Below, one piece after another: positions 37,016 through 47,800 of a DNA stretch of 64,000 nt. The position numbers and the translations under genes were made by a program. Under the pieces are notes generated by a model. That model saw only the letters and a list, made by a program, of their open reading frames with translations, had not been told where the DNA came from and searched no databases. The DNA comes from Myroides pelagicus (GTDB taxonomy: Bacteria; Bacteroidota; Bacteroidia; Flavobacteriales; Flavobacteriaceae), in the NCBI RefSeq assembly GCF_009711055.1, contig NZ_WMJY01000004.1:62001-126000 (forward strand). Direction: 5' to 3'. Position 1 is the stretch's first letter. Each line of letters opens with the position of its first letter.

Positions 37016-38473
37016 TTACTTTTTAAATGTTTTCAACAAAATATTCCTTTCAGTAATCACGAGTACTAAACCAAAGATGAGAATAGCCGAAATACCTATG
37101 TAGTAGTTTCCTCTAAAACAATAAAAGTAAATAAAAGACAGGGTGATTGCTAACCCCATATAACCTCCAATTGCTTTTTTGTCATACGGTATTGGGTAGT
37201 ATTTTTGACCTAAAAGGTAAGATATTAGCATCATAGAGCCATAAGCAATCAAGGTGGCTATTGCCGATCCCATATATCCCCAAATAGGAATAAGAATATA
37301 GTTAAACACTAAAGTTAGGATAGCCCCCATAATTGATATATAAGCACCTACCATGGTTTTGTCCCTTAGTTTGTACCAAACAGATAGGTTAGTATATATT
37401 CCCATACACAAGTTAGCTAAGATGATTAAAGGTACTACTATCATAGCGTCCCAATACGATTCGTTGCGAATAAAGAGTACTTTTAAAATGTCTGAAAATA
37501 CAATGACCCCTAGCATAATGGCACTTCCAAAAATAGCAAAGTATTTAGTGATTGTTGCGTATTTAGTTGGAGCATCTTCATTTTTAGCATAGTTGAAAAA
37601 GAAGGGTTCGATTCCTAAAGTGTAAGCTTGTCTAAATAATACCATAAATAAGCCTAGTTTATAACAAGCAGCATATTTTCCTACCTCAGACAAAGCAATA
37701 TCTGCTGGTAGTAAACGCTCCAATAAGATTTTGTCAAAACTTTCATTGATAGCGAAAGCAAGTCCTCCAATCATAATAGGGAAGCTATATACTAACATTT
37801 CCTTCAGCAATACTTTGTTGATGCTTAGTTTAATACGAAGATAATCTCTGTAAAAAACAAGGAAAGTGAATAGACTAGCGATGAGGTTGGCAATGAAGAT
37901 ATATGAAACTTGGTAGTTTTCAATATAAATAGTTTGAGTAAAACTATTTGGATGATTGTTATTTATGAGAGGTAAAAAGTATAAGAAAAATACATTTAAA
38001 CCTGTATATATACAGACATTCGCAATGCGAATAATGCTGTAACGCATTGGTTGTTGATCAGCGCGTAGTTTGGCAAAAGGAACAATTACTAGTGCATCGA
38101 GGACTAGAATAATGAGTACATACTGAAGAATGTCTCGTGGAATATCTAAGAGTGTAACCCAATATTCTAAAGTAAGCATGCCAATGATAGCAAAAATGAT
38201 CGTAGTAGTAGTTAGGAATAGTAGGCTGTTATTAATAACCTCACTTTTATTATCCTTTTTATTGTAAAATCTAAAAAAGGTTGTTTCCATTCCAAATGAA
38301 AGAACAACGTTAAGAAACATCATGATGGAGAAAATGACACTGTACTGACCATAAGCGTCATTTTTCATTAAGTCTGTATGAAATGGAACTAGGAAGAATC
38401 CAATTACTTTAGGGAATACAGCTGCTAATCCATAGATTGCAGTTTGCTTAAATATCTTTTTGTATATGCTCAC
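37016..38473 (-). CDS. Polysaccharide flippase (Wzx/MATE-like oligosaccharide exporter)
   Basis: A 485-residue integral membrane protein with 12-14 hydrophobic helices, of the polysaccharide-biosynthesis (Wzx/RfbX) branch of the MOP superfamily. Typical features are the N-terminal FKQTAIYGLAAVFPKVIGFFLVP (partly cited), the repeated YGQYSVIFSIMMFLNVVLSFG helix and the later SFDKILLERLLP segment. Such proteins move undecaprenyl-linked sugars across the inner membrane. There are no glycosyltransferase genes nearby, so the polymer cannot be named. It lies between a DUF3298 lipoprotein gene (33 bp upstream) and a small membrane protein. Confidence 0.9.
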   Translation of the reverse strand: MSIYKKIFKQTAIYGLAAVFPKVIGFFLVPFHTDLMKNDAYGQYSVIFSIMMFLNVVLSFGMETTFFRFYNKKDNKSEVINNSLLFLTTTTIIFAIIGMLTLEYWVTLLDIPRDILQYVLIILVLDALVIVPFAKLRADQQPMRYSIIRIANVCIYTGLNVFFLYFLPLINNNHPNSFTQTIYIENYQVSYIFIANLIASLFTFLVFYRDYLRIKLSINKVLLKEMLVYSFPIMIGGLAFAINESFDKILLERLLPADIALSEVGKYAACYKLGLFMVLFRQAYTLGIEPFFFNYAKNEDAPTKYATITKYFAIFGSAIMLGVIVFSDILKVLFIRNESYWDAMIVVPLIILANLCMGIYTNLSVWYKLRDKTMVGAYISIMGAILTLVFNYILIPIWGYMGSAIATLIAYGSMMLISYLLGQKYYPIPYDKKAIGGYMGLAITLSFIYFYCFRGNYYIGISAILIFGLVLVITERNILLKTFKK

Positions 38474-38506
38474 GATTTTCTATTTTTAGAATCAAAACCC
38501 CCTTTA

Positions 38507-39271
38507 TTAATTGGATTGTCGAATTGGAAGATCTTTTTTTGAAATATCAATAACGATGAAAGAATCTATTTCACTTTTATTAAAAACAACTTCATCAACT
38601 TTGTCTGTAAAGGGGTAATTATTTGGATTTATAAAAGTCATAATGAAGGTGTCTTCTAAGATAAAGATGTCTTCGGGGTATTCTATTTTACCTTGATTAT
38701 CTTTTAGGTCCTCATAATAGTCTAGTTTGTCTGCAAGAAGTTTTGACAGTGAGTCCCAATCACTGAAAATGTCGTCTTCGTCAATTTCTTTTCCTGATTT
38801 TAGGTCATAGATTAAGCTTTTTTTTCCTTTGAAGCCATGAGCTCCACCAGCAAAAGTGTAGTAGTCCAATTCTATGGCAAGGATATTAGCATTGTAAAAG
38901 GTAGTTGACGCTTTGATTTTTGCATTCCACGCCAAGTCATCATCTGGGAATTGTTGAGAAAAATCAGTATAAGCTTGAAGAAAAGACTTAATTAATTCAT
39001 CATAAGAATTTGTTTCGTCTAGGTCGTTTTCAAAAGAGATAAGTTCTGTGATTTCTTTAAGTATGTGTTCGTTTATTACTTGAACGACAGGATTGTTTTC
39101 ATCTACAATCACAGGGACATTAATTTTGACTTCTGTAGTGCCAACTTCATTTTGTATCGTTGCTTCATAATGTTTGTCTTTAAAGAAAAGTGCAGTTGGA
39201 GTCTCCTTTTTTTCTTCTTTACACCCTATTAGGATCATACCTATGAATAGTAAGTAGAGTATTTTTTTCAT
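38507..39271 (-). CDS. DUF3298/DUF4163 lipoprotein (RsiV-like extracytoplasmic domain)
   Basis: A 254-residue lipoprotein from the ATG at 39271; a TTG three codons upstream (39280) is less likely. The signal peptide ends ILIGC, with Lys/Glu-rich residues after the Cys. An N-terminal DUF4163 strand region precedes DUF3298, recognisable from AIELDYYTFAGGAHGFKGKKSLIYDLKSGKEI (partly cited). In Firmicutes this domain forms the lysozyme-sensing part of anti-sigma factor RsiV; here there is no cytoplasmic or transmembrane anti-sigma part, so that function is not implied. A TAGCTTTG -7 element lies on the minus strand at 39294-39287. It is first in the unit with the flippase. Confidence 0.85.
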   Translation of the reverse strand: MKKILYLLFIGMILIGCKEEKKETPTALFFKDKHYEATIQNEVGTTEVKINVPVIVDENNPVVQVINEHILKEITELISFENDLDETNSYDELIKSFLQAYTDFSQQFPDDDLAWNAKIKASTTFYNANILAIELDYYTFAGGAHGFKGKKSLIYDLKSGKEIDEDDIFSDWDSLSKLLADKLDYYEDLKDNQGKIEYPEDIFILEDTFIMTFINPNNYPFTDKVDEVVFNKSEIDSFIVIDISKKDLPIRQSN

Positions 39272-39465
39272 ATCAATCAATTTTTACAAAGCTAAATAAT
39301 ATACTATAAAACCCTCCATTAATTCTAAAAATATCTATTTTAAATTTACACAAAGAGGTAAGTTGAATAGATTTGCTAAGAAAGTATATTTTCTTAATTT
39401 AGTACTGCTACTAATCTATACATGGAAAGTGTATTTTTGGTTAATAGTCGATAAGATTAAGAAAG

Positions 39466-40182
39466 ATGTTGATAAAAACAAAGGCGATTGTATTAAGCGC
39501 ATTAAAGTATCAAGAGAAAAGTTTGGTAGTACGGTGTTTGACTAGAGAGGTAGGAGTGCAGACATTCTTTGTAAGGAATGCTTTTGCTAAAGGGAAAAGT
39601 GCGCAGAAGAACGTTTATTTTCAACCTTTAACGAATTTGGATATTGAGTTTCTACATAAGAATAAAGGAGGGATGGAATATTTAAAAGAGGTTAGAGTAG
39701 GGTTTATATATCAAGATATCTATTACGATTTTGTCAAAAATAGTATTGCTATTTTCATAAGTGAAGTATTGCATAATATTGTTAGTGAACAAGAGAGAGA
39801 TGAACAACTTTTTGACTTTATTGAAGTAGCTCTTTTGTGGTTAGATACACATCAAGAGACAGCAAATTTTCATTTAATTTTAATGAAAGAATTGACCAAG
39901 TACTTTGGCTTTTATCCTGATACAACGGAGGATAAGCAGTATTTTTTTAATTGGGTAGAGGGGGAGTTTAGCGCTACGTTTGACAATAGATGTTTTGATG
40001 CAGAAGAGACTTACCTTTTTAAAAAATTATTGGATTTAGGTTTTGAAGATAATCAACACGTGTTTACGGGGAGAGATCGAAAAGTATTATTAGATTTGTT
40101 GATAAGGTATTTTGAAGAACATTTAAGTTCTTTTAAAAAGCCGAAATCACTAGAAGTATTAAAAGAAGTATTTAGCAATTAG
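39466..40182 (+). CDS. recO: DNA repair protein RecO
   Basis: A 238-residue recombination mediator that helps load RecA with RecR. The N-terminal OB fold (LIKTKAIVLSALKYQEKSLVVRCLTREVG, partly cited) is the RecO signature. The helical body and the C-terminal PKSLEVLKEVF match the Bacteroidota form. The zinc-finger cysteines found in some RecO proteins are missing, as is common in this phylum. A TATTTTTG -7 element at 39432-39439 lies 26 bp before the ATG. It is divergent from the DUF3298 gene and separated from ileS, which has its own promoter. Confidence 0.92.
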   Translation: MLIKTKAIVLSALKYQEKSLVVRCLTREVGVQTFFVRNAFAKGKSAQKNVYFQPLTNLDIEFLHKNKGGMEYLKEVRVGFIYQDIYYDFVKNSIAIFISEVLHNIVSEQERDEQLFDFIEVALLWLDTHQETANFHLILMKELTKYFGFYPDTTEDKQYFFNWVEGEFSATFDNRCFDAEETYLFKKLLDLGFEDNQHVFTGRDRKVLLDLLIRYFEEHLSSFKKPKSLEVLKEVFSN

Positions 40183-40215
40183 TAGTTTTAATGTTTATCC
40201 AACCAATTAATTAGG

Positions 40216-40244
40216 TTGTATTTAAAGTAAAATGCTTAAATTCG
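40216..40244 (+). promoter_or_regulatory. Promoter of ileS
   Basis: TTG (40216-40218), 18 nt, TAAATTCG (40237-40244), one mismatch to TAnnTTTG. An in-frame ATG at 40232 lies inside this promoter, so the ATG at 40277 is the likely start. Confidence 0.5.
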
Positions 40245-40276
40245 CGCAATTGATAAAAAATAGTATAATTATAACA

Positions 40277-43200
40277 ATGAGCACTAAATTTACAGAATAT
40301 AAAGGTCTTGATTTGACGGGGGTAGCATCAGAGATGCTTGATTTTTGGAAAGAACAGTCAATATTCGAGAAAAGTATTAGTTCAAGAGAGGACAACAAAC
40401 CTTTTGTGTTTTTTGAAGGACCACCTTCAGCAAATGGGAAGCCAGGAATTCACCATGTGATGGCTCGTGCGATTAAAGATATTTTTTGTCGATATAAAAC
40501 ATTAAAAGGATACCAAGTTAAGCGTAAAGCTGGTTGGGATACTCACGGGTTACCTGTTGAGTTAGGGACTGAGAAGGAACTTGGAATTACGAAAGAAGAT
40601 ATTGGAACGAAGATAACTGTTGAAGAATATAACCAAGCATGTAAACGCACAGTAATGCGCTATACTGACTTGTGGAATGACTTGACAGAAAAGATGGGAT
40701 ATTGGGTTGATATGAATGACCCTTATGTGACATATAAGTCTAAGTATATGGAGTCAGTATGGTGGTTGTTAAAACAAATTTACGACAAAGACTTATTGTA
40801 CAAAGGCTATACCATCCAACCGTATTCACCAAAGGCTGGTACTGGTTTATCTTCTCATGAGATTAATCAACCAGGATGTTATAAAGACGTTACAGATACT
40901 ACGATAGTTGCACAGTTTAAAGCAGTTGAAGCTACTTTACCTGCTTTTTTACAAGGCTATGGTACAATTCACTTTTTAGCATGGACAACTACTCCATGGA
41001 CACTTCCTTCAAATACAGCTTTAACAGTTGGACCTAAAATTGACTATGCATTAGTAAAATCATATAATCAATATACTGGAGAACCTATTACCGTTGTTTT
41101 AGGTAAACCGCTTATTGGAAAACAGTTTACAGGTAAGTTTGTGGCTGTTGAAACAGAAGATGAATTAAATGCTTACACAGAAGGAGATAAGAAGATACCT
41201 TTTTTCGTCGTAAAAGACTTTAAAGGAGCAGATTTAGTGGGTATTAAATACGAGCAATTGCTACCATATACGTTGCCTTATCAGAATCCAGAGAATGCAT
41301 TTAGAGTGATTGCAGGTGATTTTGTAACTACAGAAGATGGTACTGGTATTGTACACACGGCACCAACGTTTGGAGCAGATGATGCCAAAGTAGCAAAAGA
41401 AGCTACACCTGAAGTACCAGCAATGCTTATTTTAGATGCAGATGGTAATGCGGTTCCTCTTGTTGATCTACAAGGTCGTTTCGTTAAAGAGATGGGAGAA
41501 ATGGGAGGTAAGTATGTGAAGAATGAATACTATGATGAGGGACAGGCTCCTGAGCGCTCTGTAGATGTGGAAATTGCTATTCGTTTAAAAGAAGAGAATA
41601 AGGCATTTAAAGTAGAGAAATATGTTCACAGTTATCCACATTGTTGGAGAACGAATAAACCAGTCTTATATTACCCGCTAGACTCTTGGTTCATCAAAAT
41701 AACAGAGGTTAAAGATCGTATGTTTGAATTGAACGAAGAGATTAACTGGAAGCCAAAAGCAACAGGAGAAGGACGTTTTGGTAATTGGTTAAAAAACGCA
41801 AACGATTGGAACTTATCACGTTCAAGATATTGGGGTATTCCATTGCCAATCTGGAGAACTGAAGATAAAACGGAAGAGATAATTATCGGTTCTGTAGAGC
41901 AATTAGTAAGTGAAATTGAGAAAGCAATGGCTGCGGGACTACAAGAAGGAAATCCTTTTGACGGTTTTGTAGTAGGAGATATGACAGAGGAGAACTATGA
42001 CAAAGTTGACTTACACAAGAATGTAGTTGATAACGTAGTGTTAGTTTCGCCATCAGGTAAGCCAATGTATCGTGAGTCTGATTTGATTGATGTATGGTTT
42101 GATTCAGGATCAATGCCTTATGCACAATGGCATTACCCATTTGAAAATAAAGAATTAATCGATAATAACTTATCTTATCCAGCAGATTTTATTGCTGAGG
42201 GTGTAGATCAAACGCGTGGGTGGTTTTATACATTACATGCAATAGCTACTCTAGTATTTGACACAAAAGCATATAAAAATGTTGTGTCAAATGGATTAGT
42301 ATTGGATAAGAATGGATTGAAGATGTCTAAGAGTTTAGGGAATACTGTAGATCCATTTGAGACATTAGCAGAGCACGGACCAGATGCTACACGCTGGTAT
42401 ATGATTTCTAATGCAAATCCATGGGATAATTTGAAGTTTGATTTAGATGGTATTACAGAGGTTAGAAGAAAGTTTTTCGGTACTTTATATAATACTTATA
42501 GTTTCTTCGCGTTGTATGCCAATATAGACGGATTTACGTATAAAGAAGCAGATGTACCTTTAAAAGACAGACCAGAGATTGATAGATGGATTCTTTCAGA
42601 GCTGAATACTTTGATTCAGAAAGTGGACGAATATTATGCAGAGTATGAGCCTACAAAGGCTGCTCGTGCGATTACTGAGTTTGTTACAGAGAATTTAAGT
42701 AACTGGTATGTGCGTTTATGTAGAAGACGTTTCTGGAAAGGAGAATACGGACAAGATAAATTGGCTGCTTATCAGACACTTTATACATGCTTAGAAGTGG
42801 TAGCAAAATTAGGAGCTCCTATTGCACCATTCTTTATGGATAAACTTTACCGAGACTTAACATTAACTTCTTCAAGAGAATCATTCGAATCTGTACATTT
42901 GGCTGAGTTTCCGAAGTTTAATGAGGCGCTGGTAGATGAGAGTCTGGAAAGTAGAATGCACAAAGCTCAGATAATTTCTTCATTAGTGCTATCATTGCGT
43001 AAAAAAGAAATGATTAAAGTACGTCAACCATTACAACGAGTGATGATTCCCGTGTTAGATCAAAGACAGAAAGAAGAGATTGAAGCTGTTGCTGATTTGA
43101 TTAAAGCTGAAGTTAATGTAAAAGAAATTGAGTTGTTAGATGATGCTTCAGGTATCTTAGTAAAGCAAATCAAACCTAATTTTAAAGTTTTAGGACCGAG

Positions 43201-43678
43201 ATTTGGTAAAGATATGGGGTTGATTTCTAAGGAAATACAGAAGTTTTCTGCTGAACAGATTAACGAAATCGAAAAGAATGGAGAAATTTCGGTTACTTTA
43301 ACAGAAAAAAGTGTTATCTTAACAATAGAGGATGTAGAAATCACGTCACAAGATATCGAAGGTTGGTTAGTCGCAAATGAAAGTGGTTTGACAGTAGCTT
43401 TAGATATTCAAATTAGTGATGAATTAAGAAAAGAAGGAATAGCACGTGAATTAGTGAATAGAATTCAGAATATCAGAAAAGACTCAGGGTTTGAAGTTAC
43501 TGATAAGATTGCTGTTACTTTAGAAGAACAAAAAGAAATAAAAGAGGCGGTTTTAGCAAATGAAGAATATATAAAATCTGAAACGTTAACTTCAAGTTTA
43601 AGTTTTCTACCTGTTTTGGCGGATGGAGTAGAATTAGAGTTTGACGGGTTAAAAACGCGAGTGTTGGTTATAAAATAA
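40277..43678 (+). CDS. ileS: Isoleucyl-tRNA synthetase
   Basis: Class Ia synthetase of 1133 residues from the ATG at 40277, charging tRNA-Ile. The ATP-site HIGH equivalent is in PPSANGKPGIHHVMAR (about residues 48-63), and the second signature is KMSKSLGN (about 690). The CP1 editing domain (about 190-420) with TTTPWTLPSNTAL and GTGIVHTAPTFGADD is intact. The anticodon-binding domain and a long C-terminal extension without a zinc-binding cysteine cluster follow, as in the eukaryote-like IleRS type. It is followed after 9 bp by a DksA-like gene and then lspA. Confidence 0.97.
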   Translation: MSTKFTEYKGLDLTGVASEMLDFWKEQSIFEKSISSREDNKPFVFFEGPPSANGKPGIHHVMARAIKDIFCRYKTLKGYQVKRKAGWDTHGLPVELGTEKELGITKEDIGTKITVEEYNQACKRTVMRYTDLWNDLTEKMGYWVDMNDPYVTYKSKYMESVWWLLKQIYDKDLLYKGYTIQPYSPKAGTGLSSHEINQPGCYKDVTDTTIVAQFKAVEATLPAFLQGYGTIHFLAWTTTPWTLPSNTALTVGPKIDYALVKSYNQYTGEPITVVLGKPLIGKQFTGKFVAVETEDELNAYTEGDKKIPFFVVKDFKGADLVGIKYEQLLPYTLPYQNPENAFRVIAGDFVTTEDGTGIVHTAPTFGADDAKVAKEATPEVPAMLILDADGNAVPLVDLQGRFVKEMGEMGGKYVKNEYYDEGQAPERSVDVEIAIRLKEENKAFKVEKYVHSYPHCWRTNKPVLYYPLDSWFIKITEVKDRMFELNEEINWKPKATGEGRFGNWLKNANDWNLSRSRYWGIPLPIWRTEDKTEEIIIGSVEQLVSEIEKAMAAGLQEGNPFDGFVVGDMTEENYDKVDLHKNVVDNVVLVSPSGKPMYRESDLIDVWFDSGSMPYAQWHYPFENKELIDNNLSYPADFIAEGVDQTRGWFYTLHAIATLVFDTKAYKNVVSNGLVLDKNGLKMSKSLGNTVDPFETLAEHGPDATRWYMISNANPWDNLKFDLDGITEVRRKFFGTLYNTYSFFALYANIDGFTYKEADVPLKDRPEIDRWILSELNTLIQKVDEYYAEYEPTKAARAITEFVTENLSNWYVRLCRRRFWKGEYGQDKLAAYQTLYTCLEVVAKLGAPIAPFFMDKLYRDLTLTSSRESFESVHLAEFPKFNEALVDESLESRMHKAQIISSLVLSLRKKEMIKVRQPLQRVMIPVLDQRQKEEIEAVADLIKAEVNVKEIELLDDASGILVKQIKPNFKVLGPRFGKDMGLISKEIQKFSAEQINEIEKNGEISVTLTEKSVILTIEDVEITSQDIEGWLVANESGLTVALDIQISDELRKEGIARELVNRIQNIRKDSGFEVTDKIAVTLEEQKEIKEAVLANEEYIKSETLTSSLSFLPVLADGVELEFDGLKTRVLVIK

Positions 43679-43687
43679 GTTTAAATT

Positions 43688-44074
43688 ATGAAAGAAGCAG
43701 GTGAATTAGTACGCTACTCTGATGCAGATTTAGCGGAGTTCAGAGAGCTTATTCAGGCGAAAATCGTGAAAGCAAAAGCAGACTTAGATTTGATTAAAAG
43801 TGCTTATATGAACGATTTGAACAATGGTACAGATGATACGTCACCAACGTTTAAAGCCTTTGAAGAAGGAAGTGAAACAATGTCAAAAGAGGCAAACTCT
43901 CAATTAGCTATTCGTCAAGAGAAGTTTATTAGAGATTTGAAGAATGCTTTAATCCGTATTGAAAATAAGACATACGGTATTTGTAAAGTGACAGGAAAGC
44001 TAATCGATAAAGAACGATTGAAGTTAGTTCCTCATGCGACAATGAGTATTGAAGCAAAAAATATGCAACGTTAA
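43688..44074 (+). CDS. TraR/DksA family protein with degenerate zinc finger
   Basis: A 128-residue protein with an N-terminal alpha-helical coiled coil (about 10-85) and a C-terminal DksA/TraR-like finger. The family pattern YGxCxxCG...RLxxxPxxxxCxxC is only partly kept: YGICKVTGKLIDKERLKLVPHATMS retains one Cys, and the other three are replaced (T, and residues in HATMSIEA). Zinc binding in the usual form is therefore unlikely. DksA-type proteins bind the RNA polymerase secondary channel and modulate rRNA promoters with ppGpp; the coiled-coil tip reads NDLNNGTDDTSPT. It lies 9 bp after ileS in a conserved ileS-dksA-lspA order, with a terminator after it. Confidence 0.88.
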   Translation: MKEAGELVRYSDADLAEFRELIQAKIVKAKADLDLIKSAYMNDLNNGTDDTSPTFKAFEEGSETMSKEANSQLAIRQEKFIRDLKNALIRIENKTYGICKVTGKLIDKERLKLVPHATMSIEAKNMQR

Positions 44075-44088
44075 TGTTTATTAAATTT

Positions 44089-44118
44089 AAAACGCTCAAA
44101 TATTGAGCGTTTTTTTTA
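44089..44118 (+). terminator. Terminator of the ileS-dksA unit
   Basis: 11-bp stem AAAACGCTCAA / TTGAGCGTTTT, ATA loop and eight T. Confidence 0.88.
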
Positions 44119-44133
44119 TATCTTAAATTAATT

Positions 44134-44141
44134 TACATTTG
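44134..44141 (+). promoter_or_regulatory. -7 element of lspA
   Basis: TACATTTG, full match to TAnnTTTG, 18 bp before the lspA ATG and just after the preceding terminator; no TTG at -33. Confidence 0.5.
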
Positions 44142-44159
44142 TCAAGTAAAATTTGAAAA

Positions 44160-44756
44160 ATGTCATTAAAGAAAGCAGGTATACTTGTATTGGTCATATT
44201 GATTTTAGACCAGTGGTTAAAGATTTATATAAAGACTAATTTTTTATATGATGATTACGTCTTAGTGTTTGACTGGTTTAGAATTCATTTTATAGAGAAT
44301 GAAGGCATGGCATGGGGAGTTGCATTACCTGGTATGTATGGTAAACTAGCACTCACTCTTTTTCGTATTGTAGCTGTTTGTGGGATATTCTGGTGGTTAA
44401 GGGACTCTGTTCGAAAAAAGCAATCGAATTATCTAATCATTTCGATCGCATTGATTTTAGCTGGAGCAATTGGCAATATTTTAGACTCTGTCTTTTATGG
44501 CGTAATTTTTAGTGAAAGTACTCCTTCTCAGATTGCAACATTGTTTTCTGACGAGCCTTATGGTACTTGGTTTCACGGTAAAGTAGTAGATATGTTTTAT
44601 TTTCCTATATGGAGAGGAACTTTGCCTGAATGGTTGCCTATTTGGGGTGGAAAGTATTTTACTTTTTTCAATGCTATTTTCAATTTAGCAGATGTTGCTA
44701 TCTCTGTTGGTGTTGGAATTTTGATTGTATTCAATAAGAAAATATTTAAAAACTAA
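44160..44756 (+). CDS. lspA: Lipoprotein signal peptidase (signal peptidase II)
   Basis: Inner-membrane aspartyl protease of 198 residues that removes signal peptides from prolipoproteins. Helix 1 contains LDQWLKIYIK with the conserved Asp-Gln. The catalytic aspartates are in GAIGNILDSVFYG and NLADVAISVG, and FIENEGMAWG is the family's third motif. It is longer than the E. coli enzyme (164) because of an insertion before the last helix (about 120-165), usual in Bacteroidota. Many lipoproteins in this window are its likely substrates. A strong bidirectional terminator follows. Confidence 0.96.
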   Translation: MSLKKAGILVLVILILDQWLKIYIKTNFLYDDYVLVFDWFRIHFIENEGMAWGVALPGMYGKLALTLFRIVAVCGIFWWLRDSVRKKQSNYLIISIALILAGAIGNILDSVFYGVIFSESTPSQIATLFSDEPYGTWFHGKVVDMFYFPIWRGTLPEWLPIWGGKYFTFFNAIFNLADVAISVGVGILIVFNKKIFKN

Positions 44757-44763
44757 AATAAAC

Positions 44764-44797
44764 AAAAAGCGCTTCTATTACGGAAGCGCTTTTTTTG
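44764..44797. terminator. Bidirectional terminator between lspA and the S41 protease
   Basis: Stem AAAAAGCGCTTC / GAAGCGCTTTTT with T runs on both strands, between convergent genes. Confidence 0.9.
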
Positions 44798-44801
44798 TTC
44801 A

Positions 44802-47800
44802 TTATTTTAAAACTTTTAAAATTTCTTGTATTGCCCTTTCTAGTTGAGGGTCTTTATCGTTCAGACGATCAAGGAATGTATTCTTGACATATATGTCTGG
44901 AGCCACTCCTGTTTTTTCTAAGTTTTGATTATCTAGTGTATATGTACCCCAAGCAGGTAATCTATAATTTGAACCATCAACTAATGATTTTCCTGAAGTA
45001 AATATTATCCATCGGTAAGTCTCTTGACCTATAATAGTTCCCAGTTTTAGGGCTTTGAACCCTGCTGCTGTCATTTCAGCATCACTTAAAGACGCTTCGT
45101 TGATTAATAGTACAATTGGTTTTCCACTAGGAGTAAAGTTACTTTGAATCGCATATTTACCTTCTCTGTACTTCCACTTTAAATAAGGACGTTGAGAAAG
45201 GAAGTTTAGCACTTTATCGTGTACGTTACCGCCAGTATTGTATCTCAAGTCTAGTATTACTCCTTCTTTTTGATTTTCTTGAGCTACCATATCTAGTAGA
45301 AATGTGTCTAATTCACTTGTCGTCATGTTTTTCATGTAAGTATAGACTATTCTATTGTCGCTTAGTTGATCGACACGTTGTTTGTTATTGTAAATCCATT
45401 CATCATATAGCAAACCTTTGAAAGAATTATACGATATAGGATGTAACTTTACAGTATGCTCTTTGCCTGCTCTGTTAAAAGTTAAGGCAAGTTCTTCTTG
45501 TTTATTAGGGAAGGTAAAGTATTGGTCTCTATTCTTTGAAGCCTCCACTTTGATACCATTAACCTTTATTAATTCATCTCCAACTTGAATATTAGTTTTT
45601 CTTGCGAAGACAGGAGATTTACGTACAATACGATCTACTTGATAAGGATTGTTTGTGTTGAATACAAGTCCTGTCTCGTAAGTGATAGCTTTATAGTCGG
45701 TTTTTTCGTCATTACCTCTCGTAGAGAAGCCTAAATGAGACGAGCCTAACTCACCTAGCATATCGTTAAGAAGCACGCGTAAATCGCCTCTTTGTGTTAC
45801 GTATGGCAATTGTTTTGCAAAGTCTTCTTTTGTTTTAAACCAATCGATTCCATGGAAGTTTTCATCATAGAAGTTTTCTTCTACTCCTGCCCAAGTCTCA
45901 TAATACATCTGGTTAAATTCATCTGTTAAGTTTTTCGTAAACGAATATTTGAAAACTATTTTTTCAGCATTGCTTTTAGATAATGAAAATTTATAGATAT
46001 CTCCTTTACTCAGTGCGTATAAGTTTTTTTCCTTTTTGACGATGTCCCATACTTGTAAGTCATTTACTTTTTCTGTTTTTTCTTCCTCAAACGGCTCGTA
46101 TATTTTGCGGTATAATGCTGATTTGCCATTTTCTTGGTTTGATAAGTAATAAACATACTCTTTGTTATCATCTTTAAATACAATAGGGGCACGTTGGTTT
46201 CCAAAGCGATCACTGACTAACTCTATGCGATCAAGAATATCCACAGTATTTACATTAATTGTTTTTTGTGTAGATTTTTCTTTGTTCTCTTTATCAGTAG
46301 CTTTCTGTTTGTTTTTTTTGCGCTTTTTTAAATCAGTTTCTGCCGTTTTTTCTTCTTTGAATAGTTTAGTGTATTCGTCTGAACGGAATGGCTCACTATA
46401 CCAATCCAATGCCAATCGGTAGATTTTTGGGTTTTGTGCGCCTAGTGGGTATGATGGATTGAATCGATCACTTGTAAAATAGATATGCTTTCCGTTTGGA
46501 GACCATATGGGGTTAGATTCAGCGACACCTGTATTTGTTAGATTAATCGTTTCCCTCTTCTCTATATGGTGAATAAAGATGTCATCTTCAAAGTTTCGCT
46601 TAGCAGTGAATAATACATATTGATCATCTGGAGAGAACGATGGCGCAGAGTTTTGAAAAGCCCATATTTCATCTTTTACTAATGTAGTCGATACAAATGT
46701 TTTTAAGTCAAGTAATCGTACTTCATCTCGTCCACTTATATAGACGGCCTTGTTGCCCTCTTCATTTAAGACTAAGTCGCGGTTATTTCTGTGGTCCTTT
46801 GTTATTTGTTGAGGTTTTTCTGTGCCATTGGTTTTTACTTTGTACCAGTTTTGATACCCTTGGTAAGTCTGGCTAAATAGAACCGTCTGGTTATCTTTAA
46901 GCCATTTTACTTCCATGACACGTTCTTTTCCATCTGTGATCTGCTGAATGAATTTTCCTTCAATATCTGACACGAAAAGAATACCGCGACTTACAAAAGC
47001 AATTTTTTTATCGTCAAAGGCTACGTCAAAGGCACTTATGTTTTTGTCAATGTCATAGGCTTGTTGTTTTTCGATAGCTGTGTTAGTATGGATATTGACC
47101 GCCAACTTTTCAGATGTGTTTGACGCTGTATTGTATAGGTATAATTCATAGTCTTTTTCAAAGATAACTTTACTACCATCAGCTGCTGCATATGGCGTCT
47201 TGATTGATGTATCAAATGATGTTAGTGCTGTTTTTACACCGTCTTTGATTGTGTATAAATTATAGTTGCCATTGTTTTCATCAGAGATGAAATAGATATT
47301 ACCTTCTCGGTCAACAGTAGGATTGAAATCTTTACCGTTGTAGGTAGTATGTGACTTAAATGTGTTTGTTTTTGGATTGTATCCAAGGATATCAGGATTA
47401 TTTTCCCCTTTGTATCGTTTACGCGCTGTTTGATTAGCACTTTCCATTGAACTAGTGAATAAATATTCGCCATTAGGTGTTGTCACTAAACCATTGGTGT
47501 AGTTAAAATAGTTTGTAAATAATGGCGTAGGGGTACCACCATCTCTGCTTATCTCAAATGAAGCAAAATTGTTATAGGCGTTTGTAGTAAAATATATTTT
47601 TTTGCTATCCCAGCTCCAACTTTCCATTTCTTCATTGGCTTGGTGATAGGTCAGTTGAATTATTTTGCCACCTGTTAATGGCATTACAAATACATCTTTG
47701 TTGCCGTATTGTGTTGATGTAAATGCTATCCATTGTCCATCAGGTGATACTCTTGGATTAGTAGCTTCTCCTTCCAGAGCTGTAAGTCGTAAGGCTTCAC

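Noticed and set aside
40232-40276. Earlier ATG for ileS adding 15 residues
   Set aside because: It lies inside the promoter region, and the extension is unlike the conserved IleRS N-terminus, which begins around STKFTEYKG.
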